Shown: positions 24,601-29,699 of the stretch, piece by piece | How positions within the stretch are numbered: position 1 is the stretch's first letter | How the letters are laid out: the number at the start of each line of letters is the position of its first letter | Source of the DNA: Sthenelais limicola | Lineage: Eukaryota > Annelida > Polychaeta > Phyllodocida > Sigalionidae | Reading direction: 5' to 3' | DNA: 64,000 nucleotides | NCBI GenBank assembly: GCA_942159475.1 | Contig: OW804094.1 | Span: 9,431,555-9,495,554, forward strand | Program-made: the position numbers and the translations under genes | Notes under the pieces: generated by a model | Told to the model about the DNA's origin: nothing | What the model saw: the letters and a program-made list of their open reading frames with translations, nothing else | Database searches by the model: none

Positions 24601-27049
24601 TGAGTCTCTGGGACCCCATGTTAAGGTAGTGAACCACACTGCTGTGTCGTTCACTCTGGGCTGTGATGCAGGTTATACATTCATTGATGGGACCACTATA
24701 GCAATAGTGCCACAACCTCTGCCTCCATGTGATAATATCACAGACATGGTGGCTCTTGTCCGTGAATCTTACCAATGTTACTGTAAGTATAAATATTTAT
24801 TGTTGATGTATTGTTATTGCATTTCAAACTCATGGAATTCTAAACAAACTTCCAAAAGCTTTGAGAACATCACAAACATTTGTTTTTACCAAAGTGGTTT
24901 TTGATGTGGGGACAGTTGCAGTAGTCATTTTGATATAATAGAATACATTCAGAGGTGAATATTGAATGACAAATTCCGACCCAGGCATTGTGTTTGAATT
25001 TCGGCAGTCAAATTTGCTGAAAACTGATCCTCAGTCACTTTTTGATGGGGGTCACTTTTTATCCTTTATGGATGAAATCGCCAGAATTCACCTTCACTAA
25101 TCCTTTCAAATAACCCAAATTTAACACAGAAATCAGGTTCAAAATAAAGTAAACATAACCAAACACTTATACTTATCTAGGTTTAAAAATTGATAACAGG
25201 TTGAATTTCAAAGAACATTTACAACAAAAAATATTACAAATCACGAAAAGATTAAGAGCCATAATGAAAATACAGGGGGCTCTCACCACAAAGAATATTT
25301 TAACTCTGTATAAAGCAGCTGTCAGGCCCATAATTGATTATGGAGATATGTATATATATGGTAGCACCCAAAAACTTATTAGCTAAATTGTAAACTGTAC
25401 AAAATTCCTTTATACGGATGGCTTTTAAAATGAATAAAAGAGAAAGTGTATCAGAGTTGCAAAAAGAAATAGGTATAAACTCTCTAGCAGAACGAAGAGT
25501 GGAACATTTATTAGAACTAGCCCATGAATTAAGCTTAAAACATGAATTTATCAACACTAGAGAAATAAATCTTAGATCACTATCCAATGGGAAAATGATG
25601 AAAATACCAAAACCAAACACTGAGATGGTAAAAAAATCTTTATTTTATCAAATACCCATCCTGTGGAATGGTTTGTCAAAAGAGGGAAAATCTTGTATAT
25701 TGAAGGAAGATTTTAAACTTTTTATGTCAAGAAGATGTGAGAAATCGAGGGGTAACATTGTTAATACGGTATGATTAGTAAATTAAGGAAAAGTAGAGTA
25801 AGAAGCAGAGTAAAGTGTCAGAGATATTAAGGATGATTGTAAATGATATTTAGAGTATCATTAGTATATATATATAGGGAAAAGCTAACTTTGGCATGTA
25901 AGTCCATGTACTATCTTATCTTATCAAATCTTAAAAAGGTCATGTATGATAATAGGTACTAATGTACAGATTGAAAGATAATCTCGAGAGTGATTGGGAT
26001 ATCTCTAAATGTTTGTTTTCTCTCATAAAGAGATTTTATGTTAAAGAATATAGATTGTATCGTAATAGCTTTGTAAACATTACAAAAATGAGAACTACAT
26101 CAGGAATGAGAAATATTTGTTAGCTAATCAGAGATTCAAAGGACGCCCTGGAAGACCTGCGAATGTGAATCCGTAGATGGAAATTGTTATTATGACTTAG
26201 TAATAAGCTGTGAAATGATTGTCCTATTTCGAGAATAAGAAAATGTAAAAATGAGTCTGGAAATAAAACTATTACAACAACAACAAATAGACTCCTTGAA
26301 TCAATGCAATACTAAATATATCAAGATATACCAAGTGTTGACGATTTTCATTCAAATTTAGCAGAATTTTCTAAATAAAAAGATCTGCCAATTGTACATT
26401 TTCTGAAAATCTGACCCTAATTCCTGATAAAGAATACTAAATAATCTCCTTTATTTCTGTATTGCAGGTGCAGTTGACCTGGTAGCCATCTGGGGAGGAG
26501 GGTTCAAGAAATGTATAGACATGTTCTCAACATCCAGAATGCAGCCCCCAGTTGACCTGAACATGCCAGTAGGGTGGGAATACAACAGTGAGCACATTTT
26601 CCAGCAAACCAAGCATGATTACAATATAAGGAAAGTCATCTCTAATACACTAGATCACTATAGTGTCACAGTATCCACAAGACACAACATAGTCAGGGAC
26701 CATCAGCTGGCTCAGATGGGGATGAAAGGCTGCAAGAAGAAGGACAATGTGTATCAGTACCTGTGTCCAACTGTTACACAAACATGCTCTGTTATGATCA
26801 AGCTGAAAGGACCAGCTATGAGGAATGGTAAAACAATGAATGTCATGTTTTGCGATATTGATTAAATAAAGACTATGGATAGAAAGACACTGGACATGGA
26901 GCAAGCTAACTTTGTTTCAATCACAATTTTATGTCATATATATGTGTGTCAAACTATTTGCTCTGTGATATTGGTTTCTTCTTTACGATACAGCTAAAAA
27001 GATCGGCTATGACTATCAGTTAGACAATGATGGTCTTGCTCTGCGATAG
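3485..27049 (+). CDS. Large mosaic gene: seven C-type lectin-like domains alternating with sushi (CCP) modules
   Basis: This is the gene-level entry; exons follow. About 1,270 visible residues: CTLD1 (1-120), CCP1 (-175), CTLD2 (-300), CCP2 (-356), CTLD3 (-473), CCP3 (-533), CTLD4 (-652), CCP4 (-709), CTLD5 (-798), linker (-821), CTLD6 (-953), CTLD7 (-1073), CCP5 (-1134), C-terminal domain (-1270), counted from the first visible codon. Splice phases agree at every junction. Each CTLD has a W-I/L/V-G-like core after an internal phase 2 intron and ends in a conserved Cys (YVCE, FLCE, FTC). None has a clear EPN or QPD plus WND set, so classical Ca-dependent sugar binding is not predicted. No membrane helix is seen. 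By family, such proteins act in extracellular recognition or adhesion; the ligand is unknown. The start is unresolved. Confidence 0.85.
3778..4635 (+). mobile_element. Family B element, enlarged by inserts
   Basis: Both ends are present (TGTGATGTGTTTTAAG at the left, CTGAAACACATCACA at the right), flanked by TA on each side. At about 860 bp it is twice the normal B length. The extra DNA lies near 3945-4015 and about 4197-4570; the second piece looks like a LINE 3' end (TTATTTCATGTCG). Confidence 0.7.
4821..5026 (+). CDS. Exon: CTLD1, C-terminal half
   Basis: Acceptor TTTATCTGCAG, donor GGAA|GTAAGT. Phase 2 in, phase 1 out. IFIGARSYDNIYKWYDGTEL replaces the WIGL core, and the domain ends AFRAVCELEG. 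Only the last conserved Cys is present: the C2-C3 pair usual in the long-loop region is missing. Confidence 0.85.
5066..5249 (+). mobile_element. Family A, right-truncated
   Basis: Starts TCAGATTTCCAGAAAATG and keeps the internal A sequence (TAGCAATCTGTTTGG) but stops before the right terminus. Confidence 0.65.
5398..5624 (+). mobile_element. Family A
   Basis: Complete copy of 227 bp with left GGGTCAGATTTTCAGAAAA and right TTTTCTGAAAATCTGACCC. Flanks ATAT/TTAT, a near match. Confidence 0.8.
5640..5790. repeat. Dispersed repeat with (TTCTA)n tail
   Basis: Contains TGTGAGACAAAGAAACCC, which recurs at about 17688, and ends in five TTCTA units (about 5765-5787). It fills the gap between two A copies and looks like a retroelement 3' end. 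Confidence 0.5.
5799..6037 (+). mobile_element. Family A
   Basis: Complete copy, both termini present; interior diverged (CATTCAATAAACCTGTCTGG). Confidence 0.8.
6038..6750. other. Intron 2, unassigned part
   Basis: No exon or clear repeat. It includes a short TATG-rich run near 6608-6633. Confidence 0.4.
6751..6917 (+). repeat. Repeat D, copy 1
   Basis: Shares ATATCCATGGCATAGCATG and AATGAGGTTACACAATGTTA with the segment 58686-58811, which sits inside a family C element. Confidence 0.55.
6945..7390 (+). repeat. Minisatellite, about 55-58 bp x 8
   Basis: Units repeat ACATCAGTTCACAGATATGG, then AACTCC(T/C)GGTTATAG and AATGCACATATACT. The array ends about 16 bases before exon 3, so it reaches the acceptor region of that exon. 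The open frame inside it is an artefact of the unit length. Confidence 0.9.
7407..7571 (+). CDS. Exon: CCP1 (sushi module)
   Basis: Acceptor GTGTTGCAG, donor TTG|GTAGGT; phase 1 in and out. Four Cys in sushi order: YTCSASPKIPNALRI, VRYDCISGYKFYDG, TYSCNAAQ, NIQPC. At about 55 residues it matches the family size, with the G-Y of the second strand conserved; the usual Trp near the third Cys is absent. Confidence 0.85.
7604..8000 (+). mobile_element. Family B
   Basis: Full-length, about 397 bp, degenerate right end (GACTTCCTAAAACGGATCACA). Lies 32 bases after exon 3. Confidence 0.75.
8041..8060 (+). repeat. Solo terminus of family A
   Basis: Only ATTTTCTGAAAATCTGACCC remains, with no recognisable interior beside it. 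Confidence 0.5.
8234..8369 (+). CDS. Exon: CTLD2, N-terminal half
   Basis: Acceptor CTTTTGCAG, donor AGGC|GTAAGT; phase 1 to 2. KCLERAEFWSSAKMANAHC gives an extra N-terminal Cys (long-form CTLD) and the first canonical Cys, then LAKYRGIGDYSTFHSKA. Confidence 0.85.
8505..8820 (+). mobile_element. Family B, left-truncated, ending at a splice acceptor
   Basis: Carries the right half of B (AATTTTGCGACTTGTGACTC then a modified terminus). It ends 13 bases before exon 5; TTACTAAT at its edge could act as the branch point for that exon. Confidence 0.7.
8834..9072 (+). CDS. Exon: CTLD2, C-terminal half
   Basis: Acceptor ATACTTTTCAG, donor AAAG|GTAAAC; phase 2 to 1. LVHINGNDEMEEGIWRYNDE holds the core; YFPYPNNAELNYARL aligns with the W-x-x-x-x-P-N region; ends YTPFLCEAPK. 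The C2-C3 pair is missing, as in CTLD1. Confidence 0.85.
9100..9504 (+). mobile_element. Family B, interrupted
   Basis: Left end GTGATGTGTTATAG and right half (TTTTTGCGACTTATGAATC) flank about 160 bp of LINE-tail-like AT-rich DNA (9170-9330). Confidence 0.6.
9537..9752 (+). mobile_element. Family B, right part
   Basis: From GAAAAGAGGAGTTCAAGC to GGAACACATCACA; left terminus missing. Confidence 0.65.
10161..10317 (+). mobile_element. Family A, short copy with intact target duplication
   Basis: 157 bp with an internal deletion but both termini present; flanked by ATAT on each side, so the deletion did not touch the ends. Confidence 0.8.
10360..10527 (+). CDS. Exon: CCP2
   Basis: Acceptor TTCCATCAG, donor ACAG|GTTAGC; phase 1 to 1. 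AGCTNAVPTMAHATHT, VRYTCEAGFTFPGG, AFHCQC, LNPC. It has one extra Cys (HCQC) beyond the four of the sushi fold. Confidence 0.85.
10534..10836 (+). repeat. Minisatellite, 17 bp x about 18
   Basis: Unit AATTGTTTTAAAGCTTG, drifting to AATTGGTTTAAAGCTGG along the array. It begins six bases after exon 6 and so abuts the 5' splice site. Confidence 0.95.
10936..11085 (+). mobile_element. Family B fragment
   Basis: Internal left half only (AAAATTGATATTTTTCAAAG). Confidence 0.6.
11123..11472 (+). mobile_element. Family B, right-truncated
   Basis: Left terminus TGTGATGTGTTTCAGGAAA is perfect; the copy stops near the final 30 bp. Confidence 0.7.
11473..12185. other. Rest of intron 6
   Basis: No exon. 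It includes a CpG-bearing patch (11690-11780) and a segment (about 11940-12045) with GCACTGTCACGTGACCAGAT whose skeleton recurs at 20480-20586 in another intron of the gene. Confidence 0.4.
12186..12321 (+). CDS. Exon: CTLD3, first of four
   Basis: Acceptor CTCCTGTCAG, donor TAGT|GTAGGT; phase 1 to 2. MKLSQALASAFCIWKGTKLA and DDDEAGRIYQIV form the usual helix 1-Cys-helix 2 start. Confidence 0.8.
12330..12480 (-). repeat. LINE-like 3' end
   Basis: TTTATTGACAAAGTTTCACA and following bases are shared with 33600-33790 (TTTATTCGACAAAATTTCACA). Read on the minus strand this is a transcript tail with ATAAA. Confidence 0.45.
12614..12797 (+). mobile_element. Family A, internally deleted
   Basis: Both ends diverged (CGGCCAGATCATCAGAAAA on the left; TTCTGGAAATCTGACTC on the right). 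Confidence 0.7.
13146..13208 (+). CDS. Exon: CTLD3, second (63 bp)
   Basis: Acceptor TACCCACAG, donor TTCAG|GTAAAC; phase 2 to 2. HMYLSGSDSAQEEIFR stands for the WIG core. This extra intron is found in no other CTLD of the gene. Confidence 0.7.
13239..13662. mobile_element. TIR element with AGTAGC-rich interior
   Basis: Termini TAAAGCCTGGGTTCCACTG and, inverted, TTAAAGCTGGGTTCTACTGG. The interior is rich in GCAGGAGGAGTAG-like words. No coding. Confidence 0.6.
13680..13882 (+). mobile_element. Family B, left half
   Basis: TGTAATGTGTCAAAATGAGTC through TATTTAGCTACTAGTAATTA; right half missing. Confidence 0.6.
13925..14011 (+). CDS. Exon: CTLD3, third (87 bp)
   Basis: Acceptor TTTTACTTCAG, donor GCAGG|GTCAGT; phase 2 to 2. 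WSDGELIKWNKGWSNTPVNS matches the W-x-DG...W..g.P.N block of CTLDs; LNGVCAG gives C2. The donor is slightly weak, but frame and homology fix it. Confidence 0.75.
14097..14515. mobile_element. TIR element with about 60-bp inverted ends
   Basis: GCACACATGGCCGATTT and GCCCCACGATTTGGGTCTCC occur at both ends in inverse orientation. The middle has CTGATGA...GAAACGTC...AATAAA (about 14270-14312), reminiscent of Penelope-like element ends. Confidence 0.65.
14633..14697 (+). CDS. Exon: CTLD3, fourth (65 bp)
   Basis: Acceptor TATAATGCAG, donor GCAG|GTAAGT; phase 2 to 1. AAIHVCSQTPKRNFICEADA gives C3 and C4, completing a CTLD with all four canonical Cys. Confidence 0.8.
14744..15138 (+). mobile_element. 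Family B
   Basis: Near full length; right end CTAAAACACATCACA followed by TA. Left terminus eroded to TTGTTCCAGGAAAATGAGTC. Confidence 0.75.
15364..15543 (+). CDS. Exon: CCP3
   Basis: Acceptor GTTTCATTGAAG, donor ACTC|GTAAGT; phase 1 to 1. AAEVCEQVEDMKFATK, VTYYCEEYAEFPNGD, LTLPCENYK, FIQPC: four Cys in sushi order, about 60 residues. Confidence 0.85.
15800..16140. repeat. Dispersed repeat G, inverted relative to 58016-58330
   Basis: CTATCTCTATTTCCTGGGTA and CGCCCTTGATATAAC...GTTGATAAGGGCGTAAAGC match, on the other strand, the 75-bp unit and its flank at 58.0-58.3 kb. Here it is single-copy. Confidence 0.6.
16178..16463 (+). repeat. Tandem duplication, copy 1
   Basis: About 285 bp from CCCTGAATTCTTCAATG to GGGATCATTTTTATAT, repeated at 16547. 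It includes family-B-like words (GAGATCTTGTGAATAAATCA) and ends with a GACTGTC...GACAGTC hairpin. Confidence 0.85.
16547..16827 (+). repeat. Tandem duplication, copy 2
   Basis: Same block as 16178-16463, separated by 83 bp; small substitutions and indels show it is not recent. Confidence 0.85.
16991..17132 (+). CDS. Exon: CTLD4, N-terminal half
   Basis: Acceptor GTCTTGCAG, donor CCAT|GTGAGT; phase 1 to 2. YTLVFSTQTQTYSQAVQYC then GGSVATAYSLQELALIQNAM is a textbook CTLD first half. Confidence 0.9.
17180..17445 (+). repeat. Polypyrimidine low-complexity tract
   Basis: Over 250 bases of CCCTCTCC/TTCCCC words with few purines, inside intron 12. Confidence 0.85.
17563..17624 (+). promoter_or_regulatory. 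CRE pair plus TATA box inside intron 12
   Basis: TGACGTCA (17563-17570) and TGACGT (17585-17590) form an inverted repeat, followed 27 bp later by TATAAATA (17617-17624). It could be an internal promoter of the lectin gene or the promoter of a dispersed repeat, since the sequence about 60 bp downstream (TGTGAGACAAAGAAACCC) recurs at 5660. Confidence 0.35.
18177..18391 (+). CDS. Exon: CTLD4, C-terminal half
   Basis: Acceptor TGAATGCAG, donor GTTG|GTAAGT; phase 2 to 1. TWLGATDAAIEGVWVMYGED is the best-conserved CTLD core in the gene, followed by YDKWSTGTMPSNIAKNNLVY and PTLCGIP. The C2-C3 pair is missing. Confidence 0.9.
18453..18762 (+). mobile_element. Family C
   Basis: Full copy: AATGGGGGATTTGCATGTC on the left, GCTATGCAAATCCCCTATT on the right. 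It occupies most of the intron between CTLD4 and CCP4. Confidence 0.8.
18789..18959 (+). CDS. Exon: CCP4
   Basis: Acceptor CTTATTTCAG, donor CAGC|GTAAGT; phase 1 to 1. TTCDLDPPNITNAQYV (with an N-glycosylation motif), VHYYCNYGLMFTDGK, KSFACRAQ, DESC: a complete sushi module. Confidence 0.88.
19210..19339 (+). CDS. Exon: CTLD5, N-terminal half
   Basis: Acceptor TTTCTTTTAG, donor TGAT|GTAAGT; phase 1 to 2. SSYMASYTQALETCQLLSLS, LPTVTLSDILKMEADSMM. Confidence 0.85.
19842..19978 (+). CDS. Exon: CTLD5, C-terminal half (short)
   Basis: Acceptor GATTACTTTAG, donor CCAG|GTAGGG; phase 2 to 1. NLPDLWVGRVNPGDTICPL and SQPCDEKHFFTCTLP. Only about 45 residues against 69-80 in the other CTLDs: the long-loop region is largely gone, yet C2, C3 and C4 are kept. 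Confidence 0.85.
20221..20460. repeat. Dispersed repeat H, copy 1
   Basis: ATGACTCGATTTTATTTGTA, TTTTCATGATTGAAAG and CTTCAACCAACT recur in the same order at 52817-53000. Confidence 0.6.
20632..20700 (+). CDS. Exon: linker between CTLD5 and CTLD6
   Basis: Acceptor TGTGTTCCAG, donor CCCG|GTAGGT; phase 1 to 1. 23 residues (MPPTLPHLACWKANDLIREV) with one Cys. It stands where a CCP would be expected and may be a decayed CCP or a spacer. Confidence 0.65.
20843..20999 (+). CDS. Exon: CTLD6, N-terminal half
   Basis: Acceptor TATATACCATAG, donor TTCAG|GTGAGC; phase 1 to 2. AGCARGKVYVHPEMM (extra N-terminal Cys), ASRHCEQLGGALAHVADEQE, ASILQAFR. The intron before it is only 142 bp. Confidence 0.9.
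21210..21554 (-). mobile_element. Family C, inverted
   Basis: Complete copy with both AATAGGGGATTTGCAT-type termini; the octamer ATTTGCAT/ATGCAAAT is intact at both ends. Confidence 0.8.
21691..21898 (+). mobile_element. Family A forming the 3' splice region of exon 19
   Basis: Left terminus perfect. The right terminus (TTCTGAAAATCTGACC) ends 14 bases before the exon at 21913. Its CTGAC (21893-21897) matches a branch-point consensus at a workable distance from the AG. Confidence 0.8.
21913..22151 (+). CDS. Exon: CTLD6, C-terminal half
   Basis: Acceptor ATATTTTCCAG, donor GAAG|GTAGGC; phase 2 to 1. ELLMWIDGDEKETTGIWKSP, LTEPSNVAVLSD, GDCLSMFGLQWQGTDCAEQL, PYVCEVEE. All canonical Cys are present; EPS-N is the closest approach in this gene to an EPN sugar-binding motif, but no WND follows. 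Confidence 0.9.
22152..23301. other. Intron 19
   Basis: No sushi exon found between CTLD6 and CTLD7, and phase continuity needs none. It holds AT-rich LINE-tail-like DNA (near 22180) and otherwise nothing recognisable. Confidence 0.5.
23302..23455 (+). CDS. Exon: CTLD7, N-terminal half
   Basis: Acceptor AACATTTGCAG, donor TAGA|GTGAGT; phase 1 to 2. VNGCFWIEQMPLDEVVGHQL, CRENGGTLAVFQNLAQLVNV. Confidence 0.88.
24000..24135 (+). repeat. Penelope-like 3' end candidate
   Basis: CCCACTTGGGTTGAAACACG then AATAAA about 30 bases later: a short hairpin followed by GAAAC and a poly(A) signal, a layout seen in Penelope-like elements. A TATATAAA lies near 24012. Confidence 0.3.
24249..24454 (+). CDS. 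Exon: CTLD7, C-terminal half
   Basis: Acceptor GGTAAAG, chosen because the phase and the VWIGG core demand it; a pyrimidine tract precedes it. Donor ACAG|GTAACT; phase 2 to 1. ATVWIGGVEETAGLLAETQ, HRKKCLAYSERE, VKYPCSQPLDGIICQTT: C2, C3 and C4 present. Confidence 0.85.
24600..24782 (+). CDS. Exon: CCP5-like, degenerate
   Basis: Acceptor TTCTGTTGTAG, donor TACT|GTAAGT; phase 1 to 1. VSFTLGCDAGYTFIDGTT keeps the C2-x-x-G-Y core, with PPC and YQCYC later, but the first sushi Cys is absent. Read as a sushi module that has lost its N-terminal disulfide. Confidence 0.75.
25071..25166 (-). mobile_element. Family A, left piece of a split copy
   Basis: GAAATCGCCAGAATTCACC through AACATAACCAAACAC is the start of an inverted A element; it resumes at 26290 after a LINE. 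Confidence 0.7.
25167..26289 (+). mobile_element. 5'-truncated non-LTR retrotransposon (LINE)
   Basis: About 1.1 kb holding the end of a reverse-transcriptase ORF (25177-25774) and a 3' UTR finishing in ATAAAACTATTACAACAACA. It is inserted inside a family A element, itself in the intron between CCP5 and the C-terminal exon. Confidence 0.8.
25177..25774 (+). pseudogene. LINE reverse-transcriptase C-terminal fragment, frameshifted
   Basis: YLGLKIDNRLNFKEHLQQK, LTLYKAAVRPIIDYGDMYIY and, in another frame, QNSFIRMAFKMNKRES ... FYQIPILWNGLSKEGKS are the familiar C-terminal RT signature of jockey/CR1-like LINEs (post-fingers region, VRPIIDYG box, WN-L box). A +1 shift near 25380 and a TAA break the frame. 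The catalytic core lies in the missing 5' part. Confidence 0.85.
26290..26417 (-). mobile_element. Family A, right piece of the split copy
   Basis: Continues from 25166 (GAATCAATGCAATAC...) to TTTTCTGAAAATCTGACCC; ends 50 bases before the next exon. Confidence 0.75.
26468..26865 (+). CDS. Exon: C-terminal Cys-rich domain, unrecognised
   Basis: Acceptor TCTGTATTGCAG; enters in phase 1. About 132 residues: AVDLVAIWGGGFKKCIDMFS, VGWEYNSEHIFQQTKHDY, MGMKGCKKKDNVYQYLCPTV, TQTCSVMIKLKGPAMRNG. Five or six Cys, basic, no membrane helix. Read straight through it stops at TAA 26863-26865, with AATAAA overlapping that stop. Alternatively it splices at G|GTAAAA (26827/26828) to a last exon at 26994. It is neither CTLD nor sushi as far as I can tell. 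Confidence 0.75.
26865..26870 (+). terminator. Proximal poly(A) signal AATAAA
   Basis: Overlaps the read-through stop codon by one base. It would give a transcript with almost no 3' UTR, or act only if intron 23 is retained. Confidence 0.35.
26994..27049 (+). CDS. Candidate terminal exon (alternative C-terminus)
   Basis: A strong acceptor (GGTTTCTTCTTTACGATACAG) opens a phase 1 frame: (A)KKIGYDYQLDNDGLALR then TAG at 27047-27049. The 26827 donor is also phase 1, so the join is in frame. A clean AATAAA follows 113 bases after the stop. Together these suggest it is the main 3' end. Confidence 0.55.
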
Positions 27050-27161
27050 AGATCAAACAAAGGAAATTACTAAGACAGAAATACCCCCTATTCACATAGT
27101 TTTCCTAAGAAGTTAGGCATGCTGAAAAGAAACTGGATTGCCTAATGAAATGCTGGAAATG

Positions 27162-27167
27162 AATAAA
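27162..27167 (+). terminator. Distal poly(A) signal AATAAA
   Basis: Best-placed poly(A) signal for the lectin gene if the last exon is 26994-27049. Confidence 0.5.
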
Positions 27168-27267
27168 AGTATTTAGTCGAAAATGGTGTAAACTTATCTT
27201 ATCATTGGGCATTGACTCTGGCACTGCATGATCTGTTTTGGGGAACTCTAAATGTCAGAGTCACATA

Positions 27268-27676
27268 TGTGATGTGTTTCCGGAAAATGAGTCATAAGTC
27301 ACAAAATTGATATTTTTCAAAGTGTTTTTTCCACAAGATCACATTATTGGAATGTTCTAATTTTTGGAGGGTTTATCACTTATAGCTATATGAATCCATG
27401 TATTAAATATCAGGACAATCTATATAATATATCCATTCGTTTCAAAGGTCCTCATATGGACTACATTTAGTTACTTTACTGTTTATTGACCCCCCGAAAT
27501 ATTGGAAACTTTTTTTTCAAAAATGAAAATATCAAACGTAAAATCTAGAAATACGTAATAGATTATTAGACTGTTTACTATCATTGGAATCCGTTCGATC
27601 CCATCTATGCAAATATAATGGTATCTCAAAATCCATTTTTTGCGACTTATGACTCATTTTCCCGAAACACATCACA
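27268..27676 (+). mobile_element. Family B, reference-quality copy
   Basis: 409 bp, both termini nearly perfect (TGTGATGTGTTTCCGGAAA / GAAACACATCACA), TA on both sides. Confidence 0.85.
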
Positions 27677-27856
27677 TATGGAATATAAAGATTTAGATGA
27701 GATTAATAATTTCATTACATCATATGTAAATGATTTGTTAAATGTTCACTTGTACTTAAAGAGGTCTTATATGGCAGAAGAGGAGATATACAGTACAAAA
27801 AATGTCTAATTTGATAAGAGCAATACACTGATCAAGGGAATAGGCTAAGATTAATA

Positions 27857-28083
27857 GGTCAGATTTTCAGAAAATATGCATCAGCAGCTCTACAAATTTG
27901 GTCACTTCTATTCAGTGAGACCGAAAAATGGTAAATACTAGGTATATCTGAGTGTATTGAGTATTGAGTTGATTTAAAGGATGTGTTTGTTGAATTGTAT
28001 TTTGAGTCTCATTTTTGTTTTAAATTTGGGATATTTGGGAAGGTTTCTGAATGTGAATTGTACATTTTCTGGAAATTTCACCC
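27857..28083 (+). mobile_element. Family A, hybrid-end subtype
   Basis: Normal left end; right end TTTTCTGGAAATTTCACCC in place of AAATCTGACCC. Confidence 0.75.
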
Positions 28084-28678
28084 AAGAGCATAATTTAATT
28101 ATGGTTTAAGCCGTTTAGACTTAGAATAAAATATTATTTTATAATATTCTCATAATGGCATACAAATGATTGTGACGAATATCATATATGAATTTCAATT
28201 TTGTTATTGATTCATGAAGGTCAACTTACTAAGCCTGTAAGACGTGTATATTTCCCTTATTTACTCATATAATCAATAATAATCAAACAATATAACCATC
28301 AAATAGAGACAATGGAACGAGCTTCCAGTAATACAAAAATATTGGACGAGATTCGCCTGTGTAAGCACAATGCCATAGGCAATGATCCAATATCATTTGT
28401 TGTGAAAATAATATTACCAAAAGATACTTTTATATCACTTCACCATCATTGAGGGGGGGGGGAGACTTTGATTCCTTTTAATCAAGTCAATAAGTAAAGA
28501 GAGTACTTAATAATTCTTAACAGAAATGTAATTGCCTGGTGTATTCTACGCAAAACTAATGTTGTTGTTACCAAAATGTAAATATCAGATTACACACATG
28601 TGCTTAATAATAATTTAATGTTATCGCAGAAAATACAAACGCGTGAACTGTTTCAAATTACATGCTTAGGGAATATAC
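28084..28678. other. Intergenic AT-rich DNA
   Basis: Nothing recognisable beyond a G-run near 28453. Confidence 0.4.
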
Positions 28679-28887
28679 TGTAAACGTATTTATTTTCGCG
28701 CAGATAAATTTTCGCGCACTAAGTACTTTGATACCTTTTCGCGCGGATTTAGATTCGCGCAGTAAGGAAGTCTCACACATTGTTTATGCAATAATTATAC
28801 CTTTCGCGCAGGATTTATTTTCGCGCACAAATGTTGGTGCGCGAAAATAGCGAAAATAAATACTGCGCGAACATTAATACGTTTACA
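28679..28887. mobile_element. Small TIR element rich in TTTTCGCGC
   Basis: Starts TGTAAACGTATTTATTTTCG and ends, inverted, with TGTAAACGTATTAATGTTCG. The interior has several TTCGCGC words in both orientations. Non-coding. Confidence 0.75.
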
Positions 28888-29690
28888 TTAATTAGAATAA
28901 CCTAAGGTATTACTATGTATTGTAAAGTAAATCTAAATATAAACAAGCGACATGATGTACTATTCTTAATACCAGATTAATATGTCTATTCCAAGACAGA
29001 TTGTTGTGTACACTTTTCATTTTCATTATTTCGGGCTTGCTGGAAGATCTATTCGTAGATGTATTCGTCCATTTATGTAAATTTTATTTACTGAATAAAA
29101 GTTCTATATATTTCATGGGTAAATAAAAATCTGAAAAAGTAGCCGACTCGGTGAAAACAAACTCAGAAACTCATGCACCACCAACTTTGTAGGTCTATGG
29201 CTATGCTTATGAATGTGTTTATGTGTTTCAGTAGAGAGCTGAAGGCGCTTTTCTATGTGGTTCATTCCAGATAGCCTTTATAGAATTATGGAATTAACAA
29301 CTTAAACAAGCGCCTTCAGATCTCTGCAAAGCACATCAACAAACTAAAAATTCTAGACCTACATGTATACACAAGATGAATCTGTATTTAGGTGGAAATA
29401 ATATTTAATACAATATGAAGCAGAAATTATTAGATAATCAGTTATTGAAATTAATTTTATAATTTGTCATGGGGTCTCCATATTCATCACTGTGCTTCAT
29501 CCTCCCCTTGGGGGATGAAGTTGTTGCAATTAATTAACAATGAGCTTTAAGTACACCTGTAAGACCTGTGATTAACACAGCGAGTGGAACTTTTTTCATG
29601 CTGTATACTGTTAAAATCTGTATCTGTACGGAGAAAATAAAATGGTCTGCTTTTTGAGGCGAATGCATAAGGATTTCATCTCTTTCATGA
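28888..29690. other. Intergenic
   Basis: AT-rich. AGAGAGCTGAAGGCGC (about 29232) and its inverted partner GCGCCTTCAGATCTCT (about 29310) form a hairpin-like pair spanning 95 bp. GAATAAAAG at about 29095 resembles a LINE tail. Confidence 0.4.
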
Positions 29691-29699
29691 GCGTTTTGT

